DNA of 64,000 bases, taken from positions 620,001-684,000 of the forward strand of contig CAVSEP010000004.1 in assembly GCA_963726995.1 (NCBI GenBank), in the 5' to 3' direction. The stretch comes from DAIDKA01 sp963726995 (GTDB taxonomy: Bacteria; Pseudomonadota; Gammaproteobacteria; Steroidobacterales; Steroidobacteraceae). Within the stretch, counting starts at the first letter, position 1. Every line of letters starts with the position of its first letter. The translations under genes were made by a program, and so were the position numbers. A model generated the notes under the pieces. That model did not search any database and was not told where the DNA came from. It was given only the letters and a program-made list of their open reading frames with translations. This document shows positions 52,777 to 60,987 of this stretch, piece by piece.

Positions 52777-52851
52777 GGGGTTCTCCTGATGAACCGGTCG
52801 GCGATGGTATCGCCGCCATAACCGCCGGTGCAACCGGCCTGGGACCAACAC

Positions 52852-54864
52852 TCATTTTCCCGTCACGGGATTCACATAGTGAAACGGCGGCAGGAACGAG
52901 CGCGGATACATCTCAAAGTGCACGGTGGGCGGCGCATCCGGAGGATTGGATCCAGTAATGCCCGGCGCATCCCGCGCCGGCAGGTCCTTCCAGCCCACAT
53001 CGTAGGGTGCAAAGTAGCTATTGATGACGTGATCGGATTCGATTCGCCAGACGCCGTCGCGCTTCACATAGGTGTTCTCGTAGATGCCGCCCATCCAGGT
53101 GCCGTTCTTGCCGTAGTTGCCCATCATACTGAAGGCCCGGGAGCGCATCTTGGCGCTCTGGCCGTCGGGCGCGACATCGATGACCGGCTGGTACTGCATA
53201 TGATTGTGCAGCACGCCGTCGTCCAGTCCCTGCTGGCCATACAGGTTCAGGTTGCGACGCACGGCGGGCTTGCCCGTATAGACACCGCGCAGGGCGATTT
53301 CGATGGTGCCCTCCGGCGCCCACAGATCCGTGAGGGCATCCCACTCCAGCGTGGCCAGGTAATAGCCATACATGGCGTGCAGGTTTTCGATCACGGCCGC
53401 ATCCTCCAGCAGCCCCACGCGGCGCGCGAGCGACTCGGCCGTCGCACTCAGGGCGGCGGGGGTACGGCCCACCGCATCCAGTGCCGCAGCGGTGGGCGTC
53501 CCGGCATCGGCCGGGCTGGTGCCGGTCACCGGATTCGCGAAGTCAAGCGGCGCGCTCGCCGGCAGCGCGGCCAGGCCGACGGCGGCGTGGTCCGGCTGCA
53601 GATCCGGTTCGAAGCGCGAGTAGGCCGCGACGCCCTTCGCCCATCCCCCGTCGTAGGGGGCGAAGAATGTGGGATAGAAGTGCAGGCGCCGGATCCGCCA
53701 CACCCCGTCGCGCTTGGCATACTCGTTCTCAAGCACCCCGACGCCCCATTCATGGAACACCCCGGCCTGGGCGAGTTGTGCGAACAGATGCCAGCGCGCG
53801 CGGGCGCTGCGGCCGTCGGCACCGACCTGCACCATGGGCTGCAGCTGCATGTTGTCGTACAGGCGCCCGGCAACCGGCCCTTCGGGGCCGATCGCCCGCA
53901 GATACGCCAGTACCCGCGCCTTGCCCACGAAGCGGCCGCGGCCGGCGATGTCCACTTCCCCGTCCTCGGCAAACAGGTCCGCCGCCTCGCTCCACAACCC
54001 CTTGTCGAGGTAGTAGCCATAGATGCGCTGCAGCTTCTCAATGGCGTTCTGGTCCTCCAGCTGCTGCACCTGCTGCGCCAGGGAAGCGAGCTGGCGACGC
54101 AGCTGCGGCTGCGTCCAGGAAACCTGCGCCACGACACCCGCGCTGCCCAGGCCGCCGTCGGTGCGCAGACTGGGGGCCTGGTTCTTGAAATGAAAATGCG
54201 GCACATGCGCGCCGGGCCAGACCTTGTACTGCTCGGTCGGGGGCGCATCGGCCGGCAGCGAGGCCGGCGCGTAGTGCCCGCCGTTCACATCCGGGTTGCG
54301 GGACCAGCCGCCGTTCTCGTACGGCGTCAGCAAGGTCTGGTACCAGTGCAATGCACTGATCTTCCAGACGCCGCCCTCCTTCACGTACTCGTTTTCGTAG
54401 GGCCCCTCGCCCCACTGCGCGCTCTTGCCCACCTGACCGCTGAGGATGACGGCACGCCAGGTCCCCTTGGCCGTCAGGCCGTCCGGATCCAGATTGATCA
54501 CCGGCATGAGCTGCAGGGATTGATTCACCTGGCCCGGCGCAAGACCCGTGTGACCGCCGCCGACGCTGAGGAAGTACTGGCGGATGCGCTGCTGACCCCG
54601 ATAAACGCCGTCGAGGCCGATTTCCAAGGTGGCGTTGCGCGCAAACAGGTTCGCCACCTGATCCCACCGCGCCGAATCGACGTAGTAGCCGTAGGCCCGC
54701 TGCAGCCGCTTGATGTCGTTGATGTCGTGCAGCGCCTGCGCCCGCGTCTGCAGGGCCGCGACGCGGTGCGGCAAGGTCTGGGTGTCAGGGCCGGCGGCCA
54801 TGGATGCGGCGCTGAGTCCCAGCGCCAGCGCCCACAGGCAAGCCGTGGAGAATCTGCGGATCAC
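52852..54864 (-). CDS. exported protein with three NTF2/SnoaL-like domains
   Basis: A 670-residue secreted protein. After the signal peptide come three tandem SnoaL-like units, each beginning with a helix containing ...LQRAYGYYVD, ...LQRIYGYYLD or ...LHAMYGYYLA (about residues 50, 280 and 520). Each unit has a WxxxxxLFAxxxxxEI / GRGRFVG / YTGKPAV strand region, and each ends in a WRIxxxxxYPxFFAPY-like segment. NTF2-like domains bind small hydrophobic molecules or act as isomerases or dehydratases. A three-domain exported form is unusual. It heads the operon with DUF6152 and the 300-residue protein. Confidence 0.85.
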   Translation of the reverse strand: MIRRFSTACLWALALGLSAASMAAGPDTQTLPHRVAALQTRAQALHDINDIKRLQRAYGYYVDSARWDQVANLFARNATLEIGLDGVYRGQQRIRQYFLSVGGGHTGLAPGQVNQSLQLMPVINLDPDGLTAKGTWRAVILSGQVGKSAQWGEGPYENEYVKEGGVWKISALHWYQTLLTPYENGGWSRNPDVNGGHYAPASLPADAPPTEQYKVWPGAHVPHFHFKNQAPSLRTDGGLGSAGVVAQVSWTQPQLRRQLASLAQQVQQLEDQNAIEKLQRIYGYYLDKGLWSEAADLFAEDGEVDIAGRGRFVGKARVLAYLRAIGPEGPVAGRLYDNMQLQPMVQVGADGRSARARWHLFAQLAQAGVFHEWGVGVLENEYAKRDGVWRIRRLHFYPTFFAPYDGGWAKGVAAYSRFEPDLQPDHAAVGLAALPASAPLDFANPVTGTSPADAGTPTAAALDAVGRTPAALSATAESLARRVGLLEDAAVIENLHAMYGYYLATLEWDALTDLWAPEGTIEIALRGVYTGKPAVRRNLNLYGQQGLDDGVLHNHMQYQPVIDVAPDGQSAKMRSRAFSMMGNYGKNGTWMGGIYENTYVKRDGVWRIESDHVINSYFAPYDVGWKDLPARDAPGITGSNPPDAPPTVHFEMYPRSFLPPFHYVNPVTGK

Positions 54865-55015
54865 TCTTTATCCCCCTCGTATCCATGGCATGGCTGATGG
54901 ATCCGCCCTGGATGATACGTCAGCCCACCCGGCAAGCAGCCAGGGACGGGACGGGGTGGCGATTCGCAACGAGGCGGGCAATCCGCTTGCTGCGATGCGG
55001 AGCGCGTGCCTGGGA

Positions 55016-55270
55016 TCAGACGGGCGGCTTCTCGCTGACCGTGGCCCGGTCCGCAGCGGCGGTCTTATCCTGCTCCTGACCGGTGATCTGGCGGGCCTGG
55101 ACCTGCACGGGCGGGGTCTCGGCTTCGCGCTCGCCGTCCTTCATGGACTCCTTGAACCCGCGGACCGCCTGGCCCAGATCAGAACCAATGGTGCGCAGTT
55201 TCTTGGTGCCGAAGACCACCAGGACCACCAGCAGAACGATCAGCAAATGCTTGGGAGAGAATAGATCCAC
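55016..55270 (-). CDS. tatA: TatA twin-arginine translocase subunit
   Basis: An 84-residue protein. The short N-terminal membrane helix (SPKHLLIVLLVVLVVFGTKKL) is followed by an amphipathic helix (RTIGSDLGQAVRGFKESMKDGE) with the FG-Lys hinge of TatA, and an acidic/Gln-rich tail. TatA forms the pore for folded exported proteins. No tatB or tatC is adjacent, so the rest of the translocase must be elsewhere. It is divergent from the promoter of the small 116-residue protein gene. Confidence 0.92.
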   Translation of the reverse strand: MDLFSPKHLLIVLLVVLVVFGTKKLRTIGSDLGQAVRGFKESMKDGEREAETPPVQVQARQITGQEQDKTAAADRATVSEKPPV

Positions 55271-55637
55271 AGCGGCTGAAGCCTCCGAAAATTACCGGTC
55301 GGGAATGATACGCCTTTGCGGGGACTTCCGGCCGGGCACCCCATCCCAACCTTGGCGAGGTCCCGCCGGGCGCTCCCAAACGGGGCGCCGTCAATCCCGG
55401 AACTTTACCTTAGGAATCAATACCGGGGTGGCGATACCTAAGACACTCCCTTGAGTATAGCACCCCGATCTTGTCAAAAATGATTTGACATTGTTTTTCC
55501 TGGTGCGCGGCGTATATTCAGCAATGAAAGCCGGACCATGCAGGGTTTACTTGTCAAATAACAGCAATACGTCGGCGCCGCTTTAACCATCCTAAGGTTC
55601 AGGCGCCAGGCGCTGGCAATCCCAAGAAGAGGTCGCT
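55271..55637. other. divergent regulatory region with several inverted repeats
   Basis: The 367 bp between tatA and the 116-aa gene encode nothing recognisable. Besides the promoter/operator listed separately, they hold CTTAGG...CCTAAG around 55410-55440, CGGGGTG...CACCCCG around it, and a leader hairpin GGCGCC...GGCGCC (55574-55607) with an inner AACC/GGTT. These could be attenuation or binding sites. Confidence 0.45.
55472..55518 (+). promoter_or_regulatory. promoter with adjoining TGTCAAA inverted repeat
   Basis: A perfect inverted repeat TGTCAAA-AATGA-TTTGACA (55472-55490) sits directly ahead of a -35-like TTGTTT (55491-55496). A 16-bp spacer then precedes a -10-like TATATT (55513-55518). 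A third half-site TGTCAAA lies at 55552-55558. This suggests a promoter controlled by a dimeric regulator, driving the small downstream gene. Confidence 0.55.
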
Positions 55638-55988
55638 ATGAGCACTACGTGGGAAAAATTTCAGGGGGCTACCCTCACCTTGGCTCGTTCAGGTCCACTC
55701 AAGGACCGCCTGACGGATGCCTACCGCAATCATCTGTCCGCCGTTGCGGAAGACGAACTGCCCCGTGAGATTCGCGAACAGTTCCACCACGTGCGCTGCT
55801 CGCTCACCCGTGAACGTCCGCAACGCGGTGAAGATGCGATTCGCGCCACGGTCCGCAAGATGTCCAGCCACGAGGCGGAGAACATTGCCGAGACCGTCGT
55901 GCAGATGCTCTCGGTGATGGCCCGCTCGCCGCAGGCCGCGACCCGCGCTGCCGCCAGCGCCGTGCCGCTGTATCTGATCGAGGCGTAG
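55638..55988 (+). CDS. small conserved protein of unknown function (116 aa)
   Basis: A soluble 116-residue helical protein (STTWEKFQGATLTLARSGPLKDRLTDAYRNHL, AVRKMSSHEAENIAETVVQMLSVMARSP) with no membrane segment or catalytic motif. AAGAAGAGG precedes the ATG. Its promoter has a well-formed operator, implying regulation. I know of similar small proteins in gammaproteobacteria but no function. Single gene; a convergent TIR-like gene follows. Confidence 0.72.
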   Translation: MSTTWEKFQGATLTLARSGPLKDRLTDAYRNHLSAVAEDELPREIREQFHHVRCSLTRERPQRGEDAIRATVRKMSSHEAENIAETVVQMLSVMARSPQAATRAAASAVPLYLIEA

Positions 55989-55996
55989 AACTTCCG

Positions 55997-56449
55997 CTAG
56001 TCGAGCTTGAATTCAATCGTTTCCCAGCGATTGGTTTCCTCGTGCCGCGCCTGACGCTTGATGGCATCCACCAGCGCGCGGCCGTCCCAATCCACGACTT
56101 CATCGGCCAGGTCCGCGATGACCTTGGCCACCGGCGCATCACTGCCGAAGTGCTTCATCACCACCACCGGCTTGTTGCAGGCCTGGGCGAACACCATCTG
56201 GAACTGCAGCAGGTCGCGGTGCCCGTCGGCCAGGCTCGGCAGAGCGATGACCACTTCGGCCGGCGCAATCTGCTTGCGCAGGCTCTCGCGCAGCGCCTCC
56301 ACATCCCCTGCGGGCATGTGGTCGGGTGTACTGCAGTTCTTGTAGAAGAAATTGTTCGAGCTTTCCAGATACTCGAAAACACGCAGGTAGTCGTCGCTGT
56401 TGTCCCAGCCGTGCGTGACGAAGAGTCGGATCGGGTTCGCTTGCGACAT
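55997..56449 (-). CDS. TIR-like domain protein (MTH538/DUF1863 type)
   Basis: A 150-residue single-domain protein. Its pattern RLFVTHGWDNSDDYLRVFEYLESSNNFFYKNCSTPDHMP...LRESLRKQIAPAEVVIALPSLADGHRDLLQFQMVFAQACNKPVVVMKHFG matches MTH538/ThsB-like TIR domains. Such domains are used in NAD-related signalling in some defence systems (for example Thoeris ThsB) but also elsewhere. No effector such as ThsA is adjacent. The ATG was chosen at the conserved start SQANPIRLFVTHG. It is divergent from an EEP-family hydrolase gene. Confidence 0.78.
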   Translation of the reverse strand: MSQANPIRLFVTHGWDNSDDYLRVFEYLESSNNFFYKNCSTPDHMPAGDVEALRESLRKQIAPAEVVIALPSLADGHRDLLQFQMVFAQACNKPVVVMKHFGSDAPVAKVIADLADEVVDWDGRALVDAIKRQARHEETNRWETIEFKLD

Positions 56450-56552
56450 GTGGCGAAGTCTGGCACAGCGGGCAGCCGGCCGCAAAATCCGCCTTGGTGA
56501 GAGTACAATCTTGCAACTTCGGCATGAGATTAGGGATAAAGAGCGGCAACCG

Positions 56553-57317
56553 TTGCGCCTGGTCGTCTACAACATCCGCTACGCGACGGGCACCGGGCCC
56601 GCTTTTCACCTGCCGCTGCCGGGCGCGGGCTACCTGCGCAGCAACCGCCGCGTGCTCAGCGGCATCACCGAGTTCCTGCGCGCCGAGCGGCCCGACGTGG
56701 TGGGCCTGATCGAGGTCGACACCGGTTCGATCCGCTCCGGCATGGTCAACCAGGCCGAATACATCGCGCGGCAGCTGGGACACTTCTCCACCTACGAGTG
56801 CAAGTACGGGACTCGGTCCTGGAACAACTTCGTGCCGATCGTGCGCAAGCAGGCCAATGCCTTCCTGTCGGCTCCGCACGTCACCGGGGAGCGCTTCCAC
56901 TACTTCGACACCGGCATCAAGCGGCTCATCATCGAGCTGGAGCTGGACGATGTGTGTGTGTTCCTGGTGCATCTGTCGCTGAAATACCGCCATCGGCAGT
57001 ACCAGCTGCGCTCGCTGCACGACCTGATAATCAAGTCCAACAAGCCGGTGATCGTGGCGGGTGACTTCAACACCTTCTGGGGCAATCATGAGATCTACCT
57101 GTTCATGCGTGCCGCGGGCCTGCGCAGCGCCAACACCCTGGAACTGCCCTCCTTCCCGGCGCGCGTCCCGCGGGTGGAGCTGGACTTCATCCTGGTCAGC
57201 GAGGACATTCAGCTGACCGACTTCCGGGTGCCGGACGTGCGCTTCTCGGACCATCGTCCGCTGATCTGTGATTTCACCGTCCTGACCGGGGCGCAACGCC
57301 GCGACAGCGCCGCATGA
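56553..57317 (+). CDS. endonuclease/exonuclease/phosphatase family protein
   Basis: A 254-residue EEP-fold hydrolase: LRLVVYNIRYATG (metal-site Asn), VVGLIEVDTGS (Glu), HLSLKYRHRQ, VIVAGDFNTFWG (Asp-x-Asn), ELDFILVS, VRFSDHRPLICDF (Asp-His). All catalytic positions for a Mg-dependent phosphodiesterase are present. Substrates range from DNA to phospholipids; not resolved. A TTG start is used because no ATG lies near the conserved beginning, and a weak GAGCGG site precedes it. It lies just upstream of the fatty acid oxidation gene. Confidence 0.82.
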   Translation: MRLVVYNIRYATGTGPAFHLPLPGAGYLRSNRRVLSGITEFLRAERPDVVGLIEVDTGSIRSGMVNQAEYIARQLGHFSTYECKYGTRSWNNFVPIVRKQANAFLSAPHVTGERFHYFDTGIKRLIIELELDDVCVFLVHLSLKYRHRQYQLRSLHDLIIKSNKPVIVAGDFNTFWGNHEIYLFMRAAGLRSANTLELPSFPARVPRVELDFILVSEDIQLTDFRVPDVRFSDHRPLICDFTVLTGAQRRDSAA

Positions 57318-57327
57318 GACAAGAAAC

Positions 57328-59391
57328 ATGAGCACTTCAGCCTGGAAATTGGACCGCGACGACTCAGGGATTGCCTGGCTCACCCTGGACAAACCGGATG
57401 CTTCCGCCAATACGCTCTCGCAGCAGGTCATGCGCGAGCTGGATGCGCTGCTGCAGTCCCTGGCGCGCACGCCGCCGCGCGGCGTGATCATCCGCTCGGG
57501 CAAGCCCTCCGGTTTCATCGCCGGCGCCGATATCAACGAATTCACCACGCTGGCGAATGCGGCAGCCGGCTACCAGCTCACCCGGGCGGGCCAGGTCACC
57601 TTCGAACGTCTCGAGCGACTGCCCTGCCCGACGGTCGCCGCCATCCATGGATTCGCCTTGGGCGGCGGCCTGGAGCTGGCCCTGGCCTGCCGTTATCGAG
57701 TCGCCGTCGGCGATGAGCGCCTGCAGCTGGGCCTGCCCGAAGTGCAGCTGGGAATCCACCCCGGATTCGGCGGCAGCGTGCGCGCTGTGCGCCTGCTGGG
57801 CGTGCGCCCGGCCATGCAGCTGATGCTCACCGGACGGCCGGTGCGGGCCGACAAGGCCGCGCGCATCGGTCTGGTGGACCGTCTGGTGGGAGCGGCGGAA
57901 CTGGAGGAAACCGCCCGGCAGATGGTGCTGCATCCGCGTTCGCCCCATCGCCCGCCGCTGCTGGAGCGCCTGCTGAGCCTCGCGCCGGTGCGCCCCTTCA
58001 TCAAGCCGGCGCTGATCCGCCAGGTGGCCGCCAAGGCTCCGCGCGCGCACTATCCGGCCCCCTACGCCATGATCGAGCTGTGGGCCCGCAACGGCGCGCA
58101 CGGCGAGAGCGCCTTCGAGGCCGAGGCCCGCTCGATCGCGGCCATGTTCGAGACGCCGACCTCGCACAACCTGATCCGGGTGTTCCTGCTGCAGGACCGA
58201 CTCAAGGCCCAGAGCACCCAGGCGGCTGCGCAGGTCAAATCCGTGCACGTGGTCGGCGCCGGCGTCATGGGCGGCGATATTGCCGCCTGGTGCGCTCTGC
58301 GCGGCTTCAACGTCACGCTGCAGGATCGGGCTCTGGAATACATCGAGCCGGCGCTGAAGCGCGCCGCGGAACTGTTCGAGAAGCGGCTGCGTGACCCGGA
58401 CAAAGTCAGCGCCGCACGCGCGCGGCTGCGGCCCGATGTCGCCGCCGAAGGCGTGCCGGAGGCGGACGTGGTCATCGAGGCCATCTTCGAGAGCCTGGAG
58501 GCCAAGCGCGCGCTGTATGCGGCGCTGGAGCCGCGCATGAAGCCCACGGCGCTGCTGGCGACCAACACCTCCAGCCTCAAACTCGAGCCGCTGGCCGAAC
58601 AGCTTGCCCGGCCCGGGCAGCTGGTCGGCCTGCATTTCTTCAATCCGGTTTCGCAGATGCCGCTGGTGGAAGTGGTCTGCGGCGAAGGCACTTCGGCGGA
58701 TGCCCAGGCACTGGCGGTGGCCTTCACGCGCCGCCTGGACAAGCTGCCCATCGTGTGCCGCAGCGCGCCGGGCTTCGTGGTCAACCGGGTGCTGATGCCC
58801 TACCTGCACGAGGCCATGTACCTGGCCCAGGAAGGCGTGCCGCTCGCGGCCATCGATGCGGCCGCCACGGATTTCGGCATGCCCGTGGGTCCGATCGAAC
58901 TGGCCGATGTGGTGGGCCTGGATGTGGCCAAGGATGTGGGGGAGATCATTGCCAGCGAACTGGGCAAGGCCGCGCCCTCCCACCCGCAGCTTGCGGAACT
59001 GGTCGCCGCCCGCAAACTCGGCCGCAAGAGCGGATCAGGATTCTACAGCTGGCACGACGGCCATCCGACCAAGCCGCCTGCCGCCCGCGCCGCGCCGTCC
59101 GACGCCGCCGATCGCATGATGCTCGCGCTGGTCAACGAGTCGGTGGCCTGCCTGCGCGAAGGCGTGGTGACGGATGCCGACCTGCTCGATGCGGCGGTGA
59201 TCTTCGGTACCGGCTTCGCACCGTTTCGTGGCGGACCGATCGCTTATGCCCGCGCGCGCGGCATCACCGAGTGCGTGCGCCGGCTCACCGATCTGGCCAC
59301 GCGCCACGGTGAGCGCTTCCGCCCCGATCCGGGCTGGAATTCGCTGGAATCGGGCCTGCAAACCGTGAACGGTGTACCGGAGCTGCGCTGA
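57328..59391 (+). CDS. fadJ: multifunctional fatty acid oxidation protein (enoyl-CoA hydratase / 3-hydroxyacyl-CoA dehydrogenase)
   Basis: A 687-residue FadB/FadJ-type protein. The N-terminal crotonase domain has SGFIAGADINEF, AIHGFALGGGLELALACRYRVA and GLPEVQLGIHPGFGGSVRAVRLLG. The middle and C-terminal 3-hydroxyacyl-CoA dehydrogenase has the NAD site HVVGAGVMGGDIAAWCALRGFNVTLQD, ATNTSSL, GLHFFNPVSQMPLVEVV and FVVNRVLMPYLHEAMYL. It catalyses hydration and dehydrogenation of beta-oxidation intermediates. No thiolase is adjacent, which makes FadB versus FadJ uncertain. It is 10 nt from the EEP gene stop, so probably co-transcribed. Confidence 0.9.
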   Translation: MSTSAWKLDRDDSGIAWLTLDKPDASANTLSQQVMRELDALLQSLARTPPRGVIIRSGKPSGFIAGADINEFTTLANAAAGYQLTRAGQVTFERLERLPCPTVAAIHGFALGGGLELALACRYRVAVGDERLQLGLPEVQLGIHPGFGGSVRAVRLLGVRPAMQLMLTGRPVRADKAARIGLVDRLVGAAELEETARQMVLHPRSPHRPPLLERLLSLAPVRPFIKPALIRQVAAKAPRAHYPAPYAMIELWARNGAHGESAFEAEARSIAAMFETPTSHNLIRVFLLQDRLKAQSTQAAAQVKSVHVVGAGVMGGDIAAWCALRGFNVTLQDRALEYIEPALKRAAELFEKRLRDPDKVSAARARLRPDVAAEGVPEADVVIEAIFESLEAKRALYAALEPRMKPTALLATNTSSLKLEPLAEQLARPGQLVGLHFFNPVSQMPLVEVVCGEGTSADAQALAVAFTRRLDKLPIVCRSAPGFVVNRVLMPYLHEAMYLAQEGVPLAAIDAAATDFGMPVGPIELADVVGLDVAKDVGEIIASELGKAAPSHPQLAELVAARKLGRKSGSGFYSWHDGHPTKPPAARAAPSDAADRMMLALVNESVACLREGVVTDADLLDAAVIFGTGFAPFRGGPIAYARARGITECVRRLTDLATRHGERFRPDPGWNSLESGLQTVNGVPELR

Positions 59392-59451
59392 TGCTGTGCT
59401 ACCATCAAAGCCCATCAGGAACAGGCATTTACCCGTAGATCAGCCGTGCAA

Positions 59452-60524
59452 ATGACCGAAGAACGTGAAGTCAGCGTTCAGGTTCTCAAGGGCTTCGCAC
59501 CGCTTGACGGCCTGAAACGCGAAAACATAGCGGCGCTGGCCAAGAAGGTCAGCATCCGCACGATGTCCGCGGGACGCTACTTGTTCAAGGAAGGCGACAC
59601 GGACAAGCGCAAGATCTGGCTGGTCAGCGGCATGATCGAATTGCGGGAAAACGAGCGCACCGTCGCCATGATCCGCGGCGGAACTCCCGAGGCGCGCAAT
59701 CCCCTCTCGCCCACCCTGCCGCGCACCGTCGCGGCACGCGCCGTGGACGAGATCACCTATCTGTCCATCGACAGCGAGCTGCTCGATGTGATGATCACCT
59801 GGGACCAGACCGGTACCTACGAGGTCGAGGAACTGCAGGCGCAGTTGAACGGCGGCGCCAACGGCGATGACTGGATGACGACGCTGCTGCAGACGCGGTC
59901 CTTCCACAAGATACCCCCGCCAACATCCAGGCCATCTTCATGCGCATGCAGCGCGTGCCCTACCTGGCGGGGGACGTGGTCATCAAGCAGGGGGATGAGG
60001 GCGATTATTTCTACGTCATCGTCAAGGGTCAGTGCGTGGTGACGCGCGAGACCCCGCTGAACCGCGATGGCATCAAGCTGGCGGAGCTGGGAGTCGGGGA
60101 TACCTTCGGCGAGGAGGCCCTGATCGCGGAAGCCAAGCGCAATGCCACCATCACCATGCTCACCGACGGGGTGCTCATGCGCCTCGCCAAGGACGATTTC
60201 CGCGAACTCATGAACGAGCCGCTGCTGCAGTGGGCCAACTACGACCAGGCCCGCGAAATCGTGGCGCGCGGCGGGCGCTGGCTGGACGTGCGGCTGCCGA
60301 GCGAGCACCAGAACATGGCCATCGAGGGATCGCTGAACATCCCGCTGTACTTCATCCGCCTGAAGCTCTCGACGCTGGATCCCAAGACGCCCTACGTCGT
60401 GTATTGCGACACCGGCCGGCGCAGCTCCGCGGCGGCCTACATCCTGGTGGAGCGCGGCTTCGATGCCTACGTGCTGCGCGGCGGACTGACCACCGGCGCG
60501 GTGGGACTGCATCAGTCCCGCTAG
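59452..60524 (+). CDS. double cyclic-nucleotide-binding domain protein with C-terminal rhodanese, frame disrupted
   Basis: Domain order: CNB-like domain 1 (MSAGRYLFKEGDTDKRKIWLVSGMIELREN), linker, CNB domain 2 (VPYLAGDVVIKQGDEGDYFYVIVKGQCVVTRE, GDTFGEEALIAEAKRNATITML), then a rhodanese domain (GGRWLDVRLPSEHQNMAIEGSLNIPL, YVVYCDTGRRSSAAAYIL) with the catalytic Cys. A one-base shift in CCCCCG near 59912 separates the frames; corrected length is about 357 residues. It likely links cyclic nucleotide sensing to sulphur or persulfide chemistry, a role inferred from domains only. ATG 59452 chosen; a GTG two codons earlier is possible. Confidence 0.82.
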
Positions 60525-60587
60525 CCGCTCGGTTCAGGAAGGTGATGGCCACCCGCAAATGCGGCAGCTTCGAACGCCGCTAAGACG

Positions 60588-60929
60588 TTACATCGTATGC
60601 GTGGCCTTGTCGCCGGAGAGCGCCCCGGCCAGATAGGTCTCGATCTTCTTCTGGGTCTGGCCCCGATCCTGCTCGCTGAACTGCACGCCGATGCCGGCGG
60701 TGCGCTTGCCCTGCGCGCCCTTGGGCGTCACCCAGATCACCCTGCCAGCCACGGGCAGCTTCTCGTCCTCGCCCATCAGATTCAGCAGCATGAATACCTC
60801 GTCGCCGAGGCGGTAGTTGCTGTTCGTGGGGATGAACAGGCCGCCGTTGCGGACAAACGGCATGTACGCCAGATACAAGGCACTCTTGTCCTTGATCGTA
60901 AGCGTGAGAAGTCCGGGTTTTGGTCCCAT
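60588..60929 (-). CDS. PilZ-domain protein
   Basis: A 113-residue protein matching type IV pilus PilZ: LLTLTIKDKSALYLAYMPFVRNGGLFIPTNSNYRLGDEVFMLLNLMGEDEKLPVAGRVIWVTPKGAQGKRTAGIGVQFSE. This subtype lacks the RxxxR and DxSxxG c-di-GMP signature, and PilZ of this class works in pilus biogenesis. It lies downstream of holB, the classical gammaproteobacterial position (tmk-holB-pilZ). Convergent with the CNB-rhodanese gene. Confidence 0.9.
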   Translation of the reverse strand: MGPKPGLLTLTIKDKSALYLAYMPFVRNGGLFIPTNSNYRLGDEVFMLLNLMGEDEKLPVAGRVIWVTPKGAQGKRTAGIGVQFSEQDRGQTQKKIETYLAGALSGDKATHTM

Positions 60930-60987
60930 TGCCGTGCTGGTCTGATTTCTTGGCTACTGACAGGTACTACGCACAATACAACCTAAC

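Noticed and set aside
51463..54897. Very long plus-strand frames (452 and 689 residues) opposite the secreted-protein operon
   Set aside because: They are antisense to genes with signal peptides and family motifs. They are His/Arg-rich artefacts of high GC codon bias.
55997..56449. A Thoeris defence system
   Set aside because: No ThsA-like effector or other defence gene is nearby. The TIR-like domain alone is not enough.
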